Origin: Anaerolineales bacterium
GTDB lineage: Bacteria > Chloroflexota > Anaerolineae > Anaerolineales > UBA4823
NCBI GenBank assembly: GCA_016929095.1
Contig: JAFGJM010000015.1
Location: 1 to 64,000 of the forward strand
Direction of reading: 5' to 3'
Length of the DNA: 64,000 nt
Of the stretch, positions 1 through 8,241 are shown one piece after another. The translations under genes were made by a program, and so were the position numbers. The stretch's first letter is position 1, and every line of letters starts with the position of its first letter. The notes under the pieces are model-generated. The model ran no database searches, was not told the origin of the DNA, and saw only the letters and a program-made list of their open reading frames with translations.

Positions 1-4
1 AAAG

Positions 5-87
5 TGGGCGGTGAAGGATTCGAACCTCCGAAGGCTTTTGCCAACTGATTTACAGTCAGTCCCCGTTGGCCACTTGGGTAACCGCCC
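5..87 (-). tRNA. tRNA-Tyr (GTA anticodon)
   Basis: The minus strand folds as a tRNA. The 5' acceptor arm GGGCGGT (87 down to 81) pairs with ACCGCCC at 12 to 6, and A is the discriminator base. The T arm reads GGTTCGAATCC. The anticodon loop CTGTAAA carries GTA, for tyrosine. The variable region is long, as expected of bacterial class II tRNA-Tyr, giving 83 nt. CCA is not encoded. It lies just downstream of tRNA-Thr and is probably co-transcribed with it. Confidence 0.95.
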
Positions 88-194
88 GGACAATGTGTAT
101 ATGTTTCCAGCTTTTCGTGTTTTGTTGCTGGTTCGAGATCAGGGTTGAACCTGTCAGCCCTGATCGCCAACCTTCAACATATCTTCGTAACTGG

Positions 195-267
195 AGCCGA
201 CGACGGGAATCGAACCCGTAACCTACCACTTACAAGGCGGTTGCTCTGCCGCTTGAGCTACGTCGGC
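195..267 (-). tRNA. tRNA-Thr (TGT anticodon)
   Basis: A minus-strand cloverleaf with acceptor stem GCCGACG/CGTCGGC, D arm containing AGCTCAAGCGGCAGAGC, anticodon TGT in the loop CTTGTAA, and T arm GGGTTCGATTCCC. The discriminator is T at 195 and is followed by an encoded CCA (194 to 192), unlike the neighbouring tRNA-Tyr. A promoter-like pair lies 35 bp upstream. Confidence 0.95.
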
Positions 268-301
268 GAGCTGTGGTTTTCGCCCGCGATAAGGCGAAGG
301 G

Positions 302-330
302 ATTATACCAGAGGCATTGCCACCCGGCAA
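302..330 (-). promoter_or_regulatory. Sigma-70-type promoter of the tRNA-Thr/tRNA-Tyr unit
   Basis: On the minus strand TTGCCG (330-325) is followed after exactly 17 bp by a perfect TATAAT (307-302). The expected start site is near 295, about 28 nt before the 5' end of tRNA-Thr. The -35 box matches consensus at 4 of 6 positions. Confidence 0.6.
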
Positions 331-342
331 GGTTAACACAAC

Positions 343-356
343 TCGGGTTAACCCGA
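343..356. repeat. 14-bp perfect palindrome between tRNA promoter and rlmB
   Basis: TCGGGTTAACCCGA is self-complementary. It lies downstream of the rlmB stop on the minus strand and just upstream of the tRNA promoter. No T-run follows on either strand, so it is not a canonical terminator. It could be a weak hairpin or an operator. Confidence 0.4.
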
Positions 357-399
357 ACGAAATGGGAGTCTATCAAGAATTTTCCCAATCGTCAATGGT

Positions 400-1134
400 T
401 TATTGACTTCTGGATAGAAAAATCAAATATAAAGCGATAGACCCAGCTACCGCAGCATTTAACGATTCTATCTTGCCTTTCATGGGTAGCGCCATCAATA
501 AATCGCACGATTTTTGCACCAGATGCCGCATACCTTCCCCTTCACTTCCGACCACTAAAGCTATACTGCCTTTCAAATCGATAGCTTGGGGTTGGCTGGC
601 TTCCGGGATGTTTTCCAAACCAATAACCCAGATATTTTTCTCCTTCATTACACTTATTGTCTGAGCTAAATTGCTTTGCCCTATCAATAAATGCTCGCTT
701 GCCCCGGAGGAAGCATGCACTACCGCAGGCGTAATTGTCGCGGTATGCCGAAGCGGAAGTATCACGCCATGCACTCCCACTGCTTCGGCGGTACGCAGTA
801 ATGCGCCTAAATTTTGCGGGTCTTGCAAGGTATCCAATATTAACATAAAGGGGGATTCGTTTTTTTCTTCAGCTAACAGGAACATATCCTGTAAATCCAC
901 ATAGGGATAGTCATCGGCTTCTAATACCACGCCTTGATTACTTTCAATACGGCTGTCAAGGCGCGTCCGGGGTTGGCGCTCGATGGGTATATTTTTTTCA
1001 TCACCAAGCTTTATGATATCGGCAATCCGGCTTTTTTCCTGTACCCCCTCTGCAAGGATTAAACGATAGCAATGACGTCTGCCAGCGCGTAATACTTCAT
1101 ATACTGGTTGGCGACCGCCCATCCATTCGTGCAT
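400..1134 (-). CDS. rlmB: 23S rRNA 2'-O-ribose methyltransferase, TrmH group 3 (RlmB-like)
   Basis: This 244-residue SPOUT-family enzyme is predicted to methylate the 2'-OH of a guanosine in the 23S rRNA peptidyl-transferase region using AdoMet. The N-terminal substrate-binding domain begins GGRQPVYEVL and contains IESNQGVVLEA, both typical of the group. The SpoU motifs follow in order: LQDPQNLGALLRTAEAVG (about residue 105), VVGSEGEGM (about 192) and LPMKGKIESLNAAVAGSIAL (about 213), which form the trefoil knot. Full family length. The ATG has a GGTGGG Shine-Dalgarno. It sits 13 bp after the PIN-TRAM gene, so the two are probably one transcript. RlmB versus a paralogue with another rRNA target cannot be separated from sequence alone. 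Confidence 0.9.
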   Translation of the reverse strand: MHEWMGGRQPVYEVLRAGRRHCYRLILAEGVQEKSRIADIIKLGDEKNIPIERQPRTRLDSRIESNQGVVLEADDYPYVDLQDMFLLAEEKNESPFMLILDTLQDPQNLGALLRTAEAVGVHGVILPLRHTATITPAVVHASSGASEHLLIGQSNLAQTISVMKEKNIWVIGLENIPEASQPQAIDLKGSIALVVGSEGEGMRHLVQKSCDLLMALPMKGKIESLNAAVAGSIALYLIFLSRSQ

Positions 1135-1147
1135 GTGTAAATCCCAC

Positions 1148-2224
1148 CTACTTTACCAGTTCTTCCCTGCCCTCCATTCGGGCAAAGATCATTCTGCCTG
1201 CAGCGGTTTGCAAGACTTTAGTGACTGTAACGTCTACCTGGCGGTTGATATGTTCCCTGCCATCTTCAATGACAACCATGGTACCGTCATCTAAATACCC
1301 AACGCCCTGCCCTAATTCTTTGCCCTCTTGAATGATATTGACGTTCAAAGGCTCACCGGGCAGCAGGACCGATTTAACGGCATTGGCTAATTCATTCACA
1401 TTCAGTACGGCCACCCCTTGAAGATCGGCAATACGGTTCAGGTTATAGTCGTTGGTTAGAATAGGGCAGCGTAATTGACGTGCCAGGATCACCAGTTTAT
1501 CATCCACTTCCTTTACCCCCTCCACATCGATGTCACTGATGCGTAAAGGTACGACGGTATCTTTTTGTAACTGGGAAAGGACTTCCATCCCTCGCCGGCC
1601 GCGCTGTCTCCTCAGGCTGTCTGGCGAGTCGGCGATATACTGTAACTCGTTCAATACGAAACGCGGGATCAATAGCGTACCCACTAAAAATCCGGTTCGG
1701 GCGATGTCGGAAATTCGACCATCGATGATCACACTGGTATCCAGCAATATCGTGCGAGATTTTTCGGCTTGCCCGTGCGCTTCTTCACTTGAAGATGACT
1801 TTCCGGGTAAATTGAAGCGGAAAAGAGAAAAAATATCATTCTGCCGCATTATAAACACCTGAACCCCCAAATACGCACACACCAAAACCACAACAACCGG
1901 AATGATGCCACGGTATGGCTCCGGAAGCATGGAGAGTGGAAACGCCAATAAAGCGGCTACAATCAACCCCGCCATTAAACCGAATAATCCAGCCACCAAT
2001 GTTTGGGCAGATACCCGCCCGATAATCGAGCGAATGGTCCGCGCCGGCCGCGTGGTCAAGAAAGGTGTCAATATAATGCCTGCCATTGCCCCAACCAGAC
2101 CGATGACAATGACATACATTTCTTTGGGTTGATCTGAATATTGGGAGAAAAATGCTCCTAAATATGCCCCCAATACCGCGAAAAGTACCATCCCAATCAA
2201 GCGGAAAACAAACTCAATGCTCAT
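1148..2224 (-). CDS. Membrane-anchored PIN/TRAM domain protein (YacL-like)
   Basis: This 358-residue protein has four hydrophobic segments in the first 130 residues. A PIN nuclease-fold domain starts at about residue 160 (ILLDTSVIIDGRISDIA, with conserved Asp and, later, LTNDYNLNRIA). A C-terminal TRAM domain (from about 290, ending VTKVLQTAAGRMIFAR) is predicted to bind RNA. The order 4 TM - PIN - TRAM and the length match the YacL family of Gram-positive-type bacteria. The family is a putative membrane-associated ribonuclease of unknown target. The start ATG follows CAGGAGCG. It is upstream of rlmB in the same unit, which fits an RNA-related role (inference). Confidence 0.88.
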   Translation of the reverse strand: MSIEFVFRLIGMVLFAVLGAYLGAFFSQYSDQPKEMYVIVIGLVGAMAGIILTPFLTTRPARTIRSIIGRVSAQTLVAGLFGLMAGLIVAALLAFPLSMLPEPYRGIIPVVVVLVCAYLGVQVFIMRQNDIFSLFRFNLPGKSSSSEEAHGQAEKSRTILLDTSVIIDGRISDIARTGFLVGTLLIPRFVLNELQYIADSPDSLRRQRGRRGMEVLSQLQKDTVVPLRISDIDVEGVKEVDDKLVILARQLRCPILTNDYNLNRIADLQGVAVLNVNELANAVKSVLLPGEPLNVNIIQEGKELGQGVGYLDDGTMVVIEDGREHINRQVDVTVTKVLQTAAGRMIFARMEGREELVK

Positions 2225-2670
2225 GGCATCGCTCCTGATTAATTCTACTTACCAGAGTGCTTGCCCAATTGATTGGATGCGCTAGCCCGGTGGCTAAATT
2301 AACCTGGACGCTTGTTTCAACAAGCTAGGTGGCTTGATTAAGATAATAATGAAATGATGAGTGCAACAATGCGCCAGGTGCGCAAATAATAATATGGGCA
2401 GGCAAAAATAAATAATGATTAATGAAAAATAAATAAACCTGCACTAAAAACAATTGATGCTGAGATTATATTACAAAAATGCCTTTATTGGGAAACAATA
2501 TGACCATAATCACCGGTTCATTAATGGAATCTAATCTATTTGCAGAAATCTCCAATCCAGATAATCCATCTTGTGAGAACATACACTATAATAGTCATAT
2601 CTGGGAGTTAAAAATCAGGCGTGATCACCAGGATCAATAGGAGTATCATCTTGTTACTAAGGAGCGCGCA
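2225..2670. other. 446-bp divergent intergenic region
   Basis: This AT-rich region separates the PIN-TRAM gene (minus) from the UMF1 transporter (plus). I see a 7-bp hairpin GCTTGTT-TC-AACAAGC near 2310, an imperfect direct repeat (GGTGGCTAAATTA and GGTGGCTTGATTA), and a perfect TATAAT at 2587-2592 that could serve the transporter, although no good -35 box is placed 16-18 bp upstream of it. No coding potential was recognised. Confidence 0.5.
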
Positions 2671-4680
2671 ATGGGTGTTAGTGTCACCACTCTAGATAGT
2701 CTTTCTGAGAAAGAATACAAACGACGTGTTTGGGCATGGACGATGTATGATTGGGCAAACTCTGCGTTTGCCACCACCATTCTGGCAGCAGTCCTGCCTG
2801 TGTATTTCAGTCAAGTTGCCGGCGCCACTTTACCCAGCGCCTCAGTAGCCACAGCTTATTGGAGTTTAGGTCTTAGCATCTCACTATTCATCATCGCCAT
2901 TCTTTCCCCCATATTGGGTACCATCTCAGATATCATGCGCGGCAAAAAACGCTTTTTAGCCATTTTTGCCGGAATCGGGATTGCAGGCACCGCGCTGCTG
3001 GTGCTGGTTGGCACAGGGGATTGGATTCTGGCTTCGATTCTCGGCATCATTGGCAGAATTGGTTTTAACGGTTCAATCTCATTTTATGATTCCCTTCTGG
3101 CGCATGTTGCCAAACCGGATGACCAGGACCGCGTATCTGCTCGCGGCTATGCTATGGGTTATTTGGGCGGCGGATTATTACTGGCAGTTAACGTTGTGAT
3201 GCTTCAGGTTTTACCCGGAACCTGGGGGGCGCGGCTTTCATTCCTCAGTGTTGCCATCTGGTGGGGCGTATTCTCGATCCCCTTGTTCCGTAATATTCCA
3301 GAACCCGTGGCTGCCTCCGGGGAACTCAAAGCAGGCGAGAACATTGTTTCACTCAGTTTCAAACGATTAGGCGAAACCATTAAAGATATTCGCCGATATG
3401 CAGAATTATTTAAATTTTTAATTGCTTTCCTTATTTACAATGACGGCATCGGCACGATCATTGGCGTGGCGGCAATTTATGGCGCTGAACTTGGCTTTGG
3501 CTCGGTTGAATTGATCCTGGCTTTACTGTTAGTGCAATTTGTCGGCATCCCTTACAGCCTGATTTTTGGACGGCTGCCCACCGATAGCGACAAGCGCCGC
3601 CCTATTTATCTGGCTTTTATCTTGTTCAACCTCATCGCCTTACCCCTGGCAGGTATATTTGGTTCACGTATCCTGCCGGTTGATATCAGCGGCGCTCCCG
3701 CAGAACCTTTTGCTTCTACCCCAGGGCACGCCGGTGAAGGGTCCTATTTCGCCGATAGTCAAAACATTCAATTTAACGGGCAATGGCAGCAAAATCTGAT
3801 TTCAGCCGACCAGCTTGGAATAGAGCAGGATAAGCTCTATTTGTCTTCTTCTTCCTCCGATGCACGTTACGACTTTCCTTATAACGGGCAGAAGATCAAA
3901 ATAACCTATAACCAGGCGCCAGATCAAGGCATCTGGGCAGTATATATCGATGGTCAACCCTATATCGATGAAGATACCAGCAATCCACTTGAAATCGATG
4001 CCTATAATCCCACGATCCGTTATGAAGTTGAAGCGACCTTTATTGCCGATTCGCCCGGCGAACATACATTCAGCCTGGTCAATACCGGCAAAAAAAATAC
4101 TCAGAGCGATGGAACAGGCATCAGCCTGGCAGGAATCGAAGTGATGGCTGGTATCCGCCAGAGTAATTTGGGATTAATTCTGGGATTGATCATTGCGCTG
4201 GAAATCGTGGGCTTTCTGCTGGCACTCGCGTTTGGCAAGATGTTCTTCTCTGGCTGGGTAAAGAACTTCGATACCAAGCGCAGTATAACGCTGGCACTGG
4301 TCATGTATTCGGTCATCGCCACATGGGGTTTCTTCCTCAATTCGGTGGTCGAATACTGGATGCTGGCATGGATGGTTTCCATTGTCCAGGGAGGCAGCCA
4401 GGCTTTAAGCCGCAGCATTTATGCGAGAATGTCTCCTGCCTCGAAAAGCGGTGAGTTCTTTGGCTTGTTTGGCGTGATGGAAAAGTTTTCAGCCATCCTG
4501 GGGCCTTTAGCCTTCGCCGCTGCCGGTACACTCTTGGGAAGCAGCCGACCGGCTATCTTGAGTCTTATTCTTTTCTTTTTCCTGGGCGGTTATTTGCTCA
4601 CCCGAGTTAACGTGGATGAAGGGAAACGGATCGCCCGAGAGGAGGATGCAGCATTCCTCCGTGGAGAAACCCAGGCGTGA
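2671..4680 (+). CDS. UMF1-family MFS transporter with an inserted extracytoplasmic beta-domain
   Basis: This 669-residue membrane protein begins WAWTMYDWANSAFATTILAAV (hallmark of UMF1/Atg22-like MFS permeases; WTMYDWANSA is diagnostic). About twelve TM segments are visible, and GKKRFLA and SIYARMSPASKSGEFFG are typical loop motifs. The usual family length is about 430-480 residues. The excess is a hydrophilic, beta-rich block between about residues 338 and 492, between two TM segments. It contains SADQLGI, WAVYIDGQPY and GEHTFSLVNTG, resembling a jelly-roll ligand-binding fold. The substrate is unknown; relatives are tied to amino-acid or vacuolar efflux in fungi. The start ATG has AAGGAGCG. 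The stop overlaps the GTG of ubiE. Confidence 0.85.
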   Translation: MGVSVTTLDSLSEKEYKRRVWAWTMYDWANSAFATTILAAVLPVYFSQVAGATLPSASVATAYWSLGLSISLFIIAILSPILGTISDIMRGKKRFLAIFAGIGIAGTALLVLVGTGDWILASILGIIGRIGFNGSISFYDSLLAHVAKPDDQDRVSARGYAMGYLGGGLLLAVNVVMLQVLPGTWGARLSFLSVAIWWGVFSIPLFRNIPEPVAASGELKAGENIVSLSFKRLGETIKDIRRYAELFKFLIAFLIYNDGIGTIIGVAAIYGAELGFGSVELILALLLVQFVGIPYSLIFGRLPTDSDKRRPIYLAFILFNLIALPLAGIFGSRILPVDISGAPAEPFASTPGHAGEGSYFADSQNIQFNGQWQQNLISADQLGIEQDKLYLSSSSSDARYDFPYNGQKIKITYNQAPDQGIWAVYIDGQPYIDEDTSNPLEIDAYNPTIRYEVEATFIADSPGEHTFSLVNTGKKNTQSDGTGISLAGIEVMAGIRQSNLGLILGLIIALEIVGFLLALAFGKMFFSGWVKNFDTKRSITLALVMYSVIATWGFFLNSVVEYWMLAWMVSIVQGGSQALSRSIYARMSPASKSGEFFGLFGVMEKFSAILGPLAFAAAGTLLGSSRPAILSLILFFFLGGYLLTRVNVDEGKRIAREEDAAFLRGETQA

Positions 4681-5402
4681 GTGGTGTTTTTCTCCGGGGT
4701 GACGAACGAGCTCGCTACGTGCGAGCTATGTTCACACGCATCGCCCCTCATTATGATCTCATGAACCGCCTGATGACTTTTGGACAAGATCAAAACTGGC
4801 GCAAGGAGATCATACGCCGGACGAATTTTCCCCCTGAGGGAACCTTATTGGACATCGGCACGGGAACGGGTGACCTTTCGAGAGAGACAAGGCGTCAATT
4901 CCCCAATAGCCGGATCGTTGCAGTGGATTTTACACCTGCCATGATGTTGGCAGGGAAAAACGGGATACCAGCTACAATTTCCTTTTCCGGTGCAGATGCG
5001 TTACATTTGCCATTTGAAGACAATATGTTCGATGCAGTTGTATCGGGTTTCTTATTACGGAATGTGATCGATATTCCCACATGTTTGGCGGAGCAATACC
5101 GGGTTTTAAAACCAGGCAGAAAAATTGCTACATTAGACACCACCCGCCCCCGCCGAAATATCCTTTCGCCATTTATCCACATTTATTTACACAAGGTCAT
5201 TCCGCGGCTGGGTCAATGGCTGGCAGATGACAATGAAGCCTACACTTACCTTCCCGATTCTACGGAAAATTTTCTCGAAGCCGAAACTTTAGCTGCCCAA
5301 TTGACCACCGCGGGTTTTATTCGGGTTGGATTCCAACGAAAAATGTTTGGGGCGGTTGCTCTACATTGGGGGCAAAAACCTGCCAGGGAGTGTGATTTAT
5401 GA
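4677..5402 (+). CDS. ubiE: UbiE/MenG-type quinone C-methyltransferase
   Basis: This class I AdoMet methyltransferase of 241 residues has the UbiE signatures YDLMNRLMTFGQDQNWR near residue 25, motif I LLDIGTGTGDLSRE near 59, and VVSGFLLRNVIDI near 120. It is predicted to methylate demethylmenaquinone, or a related benzoquinone, at the membrane surface. Menaquinone is the more likely product in an anaerobe-like genome that also carries NrfHA (inference). GTG start, with a GTGA overlap with the transporter stop, and an ATGA overlap with ubiX downstream, so translation is probably coupled across three genes. Confidence 0.88.
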   Translation: MSGVFLRGDERARYVRAMFTRIAPHYDLMNRLMTFGQDQNWRKEIIRRTNFPPEGTLLDIGTGTGDLSRETRRQFPNSRIVAVDFTPAMMLAGKNGIPATISFSGADALHLPFEDNMFDAVVSGFLLRNVIDIPTCLAEQYRVLKPGRKIATLDTTRPRRNILSPFIHIYLHKVIPRLGQWLADDNEAYTYLPDSTENFLEAETLAAQLTTAGFIRVGFQRKMFGAVALHWGQKPARECDL

Positions 5403-5974
5403 AGAGTTCAACAAAACGGCTGGTGGTTGGCATGAGCGGCGCATCTGGCGCCATCCTGGGAATTCGCCTTTTGGAAGTGCTGCAAGATACCGATATCGAA
5501 ACGCATCTGGTGATATCACCGGCGGCTGGCGCCATCATCAGCCAGGAAACAGGTAAAAATATCCAGGATGTGCTAACTCTGGCATCGGAAAATTATGCGT
5601 ACGATGATGTAGGCGCTGCAATCGCTTCCGGGTCGTTTCGCACAATGGGCATGGTTGTCATCCCTTGTTCGATAAAGACTCTCTCGGCGATTGCCAACTC
5701 CTACAACAATGACCTGATTGCCCGCGCTGCCGATGTCACGCTAAAGGAAGGGCTACCCTTGCTGCTGGTGGTACGAGAAACCCCTTTGCATGCCGGGCAT
5801 ATCCACCTGATGGCTAAAGCCGCCCGCTTTGGCGCCGTCATCTTCCCGCCAATACCGGCATTCTATGCTCACCCGCGAAACCTGGATGATATCATCGATA
5901 ACATTGTAGGCAGGGTTTTATTGCGTCTGGGGATCGACAACGATAAATATATGCAATGGGGTGGGTTATCCTGA
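5399..5974 (+). CDS. ubiX: UbiX-type flavin prenyltransferase
   Basis: This 191-residue flavoprotein makes prenylated FMN, the cofactor of UbiD-type decarboxylases. The N-terminus VVGMSGASGAILGIRLLEVL is the FMN-binding start of the family. FRTMGMVVIPCSIKTLSAIA and LIARAADVTLKEGLPLLLV are the conserved core, and RETPLHAGHIHLMAKAARFG carries the dimethylallyl-phosphate-binding residues. Normal length. No UbiD gene is seen in the window. It overlaps the ubiE stop (ATGA), consistent with a quinone-biosynthesis operon. The next gene starts at the base after its stop. Confidence 0.92.
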   Translation: MKSSTKRLVVGMSGASGAILGIRLLEVLQDTDIETHLVISPAAGAIISQETGKNIQDVLTLASENYAYDDVGAAIASGSFRTMGMVVIPCSIKTLSAIANSYNNDLIARAADVTLKEGLPLLLVVRETPLHAGHIHLMAKAARFGAVIFPPIPAFYAHPRNLDDIIDNIVGRVLLRLGIDNDKYMQWGGLS

Positions 5975-6712
5975 ATGAATTCCCGCGATATGAATAAAGC
6001 CGCCCTGAGAGGCGAACCTTCATACGTCTGGCGCGCCGGGCAGGAAAGACGTCTTGCCATGGTGTTGGCAGCCGCCGGAGAGTTGCTCCACGGCAGAGTA
6101 ATAGACAATGGCTGCGGTGTGGGTATGTACGTGCGACATTTACTGCCGCTTGCCGGTTCGGTCTTTGGCATGGAATACGATTTGGAGCGCGCCCAGGAAG
6201 CACGGCAGTTCTCCCCCAACATACTGTGCGGGGCAGGCGAAAATATCCCCCTTCCCGATAAAACCTTCGATGTGATCTTAAGTCATGAAGTATTGGAGCA
6301 TGTCCAGGACGACCGCCAGGCTGTCGAAGAAATGTCCCGTCTCTTGCGTCCCGGCGGGCGTATGGTCATCTTCGTGCCTAATCGCGGTTATCCTTTTGAA
6401 ACACACGGCATCTATTGGCATGGCAAATATCACTTCGGCAACATTCCTATGATTAATTATTTACCCGATACCTGGCGCAATCGTCTGGCGCCGCACGTGC
6501 GCGTGTATTCGACCCACACTCTGGAACAGCTATTCACCGGTCTCCCACTGCGCCTCGTAAAACGGCAGATCATATTTGGGGCATACGATAACGTCATTGC
6601 CCGGTGGAAGGTTTTGGGGAAATTATTGCGCACCGTGCTGCAAGCGTTAGAAAAAACACCTTTTCAAATACTGGGGCTTTCCCATTTCTGGGTATTGGAA
6701 AAAATTGAGTAA
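5975..6712 (+). CDS. Class I SAM-dependent methyltransferase
   Basis: This 245-residue protein has a Rossmann methyltransferase core: motif I VIDNGCGVGMYVRHL near residue 41, the acidic loop MEYDLE, and ILSHEVLEHVQDDRQAVEEM, typical of the Methyltransf_11 group. FVPNRGYPFETHG near 133 and a C-terminal region rich in aromatic residues suggest a small-molecule or lipid substrate, but the target is not recognisable. The ATG directly follows the ubiX stop, so it belongs to the transporter-ubiE-ubiX transcript. It might act on a quinone or polyprenyl precursor by context only. Confidence 0.75.
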   Translation: MNSRDMNKAALRGEPSYVWRAGQERRLAMVLAAAGELLHGRVIDNGCGVGMYVRHLLPLAGSVFGMEYDLERAQEARQFSPNILCGAGENIPLPDKTFDVILSHEVLEHVQDDRQAVEEMSRLLRPGGRMVIFVPNRGYPFETHGIYWHGKYHFGNIPMINYLPDTWRNRLAPHVRVYSTHTLEQLFTGLPLRLVKRQIIFGAYDNVIARWKVLGKLLRTVLQALEKTPFQILGLSHFWVLEKIE

Positions 6713-6738
6713 TAAAGGTACTGGGTATCCGTTTATCA

Positions 6739-6754
6739 GGTGATCATGATCACC
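6739..6754. promoter_or_regulatory. 16-bp perfect palindrome, possible operator
   Basis: GGTGATCATGATCACC is completely self-complementary and lies 54 bp upstream of the GTG of the next gene, inside a longer stretch of TATC/AGG repeat-like text. No T-run follows. It may bind a dimeric regulator or be part of a degenerate intergenic repeat. Confidence 0.4.
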
Positions 6755-6808
6755 GATCATTAATAGTCTTCCTCTTGCCCTGATTACCTTATCCCCTGAT
6801 GTCCACTT

Positions 6809-7576
6809 GTGAACTTTATGAAACGATTATCCCTCCAACCCAAATGGGGAACCCTGCTCAGTAACCTGTTCTTTGTATGGGTTATCTTGTATTTTGGCAT
6901 GGGGGGGTGGGATACGGCGTTGATCTTATTAACCAATTATGGAATCATCCCCTGGCTGATCCTGGCAATAGTATGTGGACTGATATTCGTAAAAAGCAAT
7001 CATCGCATCGACTTACCCATATTTACTGCGGCTGTGATCCTGGGATTTTGGGGAGAATGGTGGGGCACCAGCCGTGGATTCTGGACATATTGGAACAACG
7101 CTACCCCGCCTCTCTATCTGCCTCCGCTTTGGGGCATCGGCGTCATCACGGTTTATCATTTTAAATCCCTGATATTTCCCTGGCTGGAGCAGCATATACC
7201 GGAATCTATTTGGAAAGGTGCCAGTCTATTATTCATCATCCTGCCTGTATGGGGATTCGCCCATAGCTGGAGCGCCCTCACCGGGAGTGATTGGCCAAGC
7301 CGGCTGGATTGGCACTTCGCCGCCGGGTGCCTGGTGGGAGTTGTTTTAATTTTCTTTCCGGTAAATTGGAAAGAAACGCTGCTGCTATATGTATGCGGCA
7401 CACTAATCGGCGGCGCTTATGAATACCTGGGCACATCCTGGGGAGAATGGGTATATTTCACCCATGAAATCCCTCCATGGTGGATCGCACCCTTATGGGG
7501 ATACGCCACCGTTGCTATGACAAAATTGCCCCGTTTCATCTCCAGGGCTATAAGAAAAATCTTCCTACCGGTCTGA
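6809..7576 (+). CDS. Trp-rich polytopic membrane protein of unknown function, with internal duplication
   Basis: This 255-residue protein has about seven to eight hydrophobic segments and very high tryptophan content. Two similar blocks, WGTSRGFWTYW followed by PPLYLPPLWG (about residues 84-110), and LGTSWGEWVYF followed by PPWWIAPLWGY (about 209-235), point to an internal duplication around a glutamate- and tryptophan-containing membrane motif. I do not recognise a family with a known function. The start is GTG at 6809, or ATG at 6818; neither has a strong Shine-Dalgarno. It may be an enzyme with lipid-like substrates, but this is a guess. Confidence 0.65.
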   Translation: MNFMKRLSLQPKWGTLLSNLFFVWVILYFGMGGWDTALILLTNYGIIPWLILAIVCGLIFVKSNHRIDLPIFTAAVILGFWGEWWGTSRGFWTYWNNATPPLYLPPLWGIGVITVYHFKSLIFPWLEQHIPESIWKGASLLFIILPVWGFAHSWSALTGSDWPSRLDWHFAAGCLVGVVLIFFPVNWKETLLLYVCGTLIGGAYEYLGTSWGEWVYFTHEIPPWWIAPLWGYATVAMTKLPRFISRAIRKIFLPV

Positions 7577-7643
7577 TGCCTGCATTTTCTATGGCTTAAA
7601 ATTATTTACGATTATTCTGCCCCTCTGTCATTGCATGACACCT

Positions 7644-7675
7644 CCCCCCATTTTCGAAAGCCAAAAATGGGGGGG
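7644..7675. repeat. C-run/A-T hairpin, intergenic family copy A
   Basis: CCCCCCATTTT and AAAATGGGGGG form an 11-bp stem with a nine-base loop in the 665-bp gap after the Trp-rich membrane gene. Similar hairpins occur at 22366 and 31556. It could act as a transcription terminator for the upstream gene, but no T-run follows. Confidence 0.5.
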
Positions 7676-7757
7676 AAGGGTGGGGGCACAAGCAAGGGCT
7701 CGTACAAAGAAAAGACCTCTTGCTTTCTTGCTTCCCTGTCTTCCGGATCTCCGGAGT

Positions 7758-7885
7758 TGTCCCAAAAGAAGCCTGTCACCCTGAGCGAAGCGAAGGGTCT
7801 ATCCTTTGATAATGTGAGATGTTTCGCTTCGCTTCGTGAAACACACTTCGTGCAACATTACAAAATTGACTTTTTGGAAAAACCC
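7758..7885 (+). repeat. MITE-like dispersed repeat, copy 1
   Basis: About 125 bp that starts TTGTCCCAAAAGAAG, contains CTGAGCGAAGCGAAGGGTCT and the hairpin pair TGTTTCGC/GTGAAACA, and ends near TTTTTGGAAAAACCC. Two more copies lie at 17209 and 22492 (inverted). The rest of the 7577-8241 gap holds no gene I can support. Confidence 0.75.
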
Positions 7886-8120
7886 GGAGATGAGGGGGTT
7901 CCTGGTTTCCTCATTAATCTTTAATTTTCTACCTGAGTGAAAACTCTCCAACTCACAAGGCTGTTGGTTATGAAATATTGCATAAAAAAAGAATTCGAGT
8001 AGAATATAAACATGCTCATTTTTGGATAATTTTGTACAATTTTGCCTGGAATCATCTCTGCAAACATCATGGTCCTTTACCAAAGCACATAGCTGTACCA
8101 TACTTGTAAAACCAAAAATA

Positions 8121-8145
8121 ACCATTGCCTCGAAGAGACGATGGT
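8121..8145. terminator. Imperfect hairpin upstream of the thioesterase gene
   Basis: ACCATTGCCTC and GAGACGATGGT pair around the loop GAA with one wobble and one mismatch. The following sequence, ATTATGGCTAAAAAA, is AT-rich but not a T-run. A TATAAT at 8174-8179 further downstream may be the -10 of the next gene. Confidence 0.35.
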
Positions 8146-8241
8146 ATTATGGCTAAAAAATGAAAAAACCTTTTATAATTTTCATTAGTTATATAAAATT
8201 AGAAATAAAACAGTGAAGAATCGCGTTGAGAGGAGATTCTA

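Noticed and set aside
7631..7924. 97-residue frame through the hairpin and MITE copy 1
   Set aside because: Encodes repeat text only; ends in an AT-rich gap without a Shine-Dalgarno.
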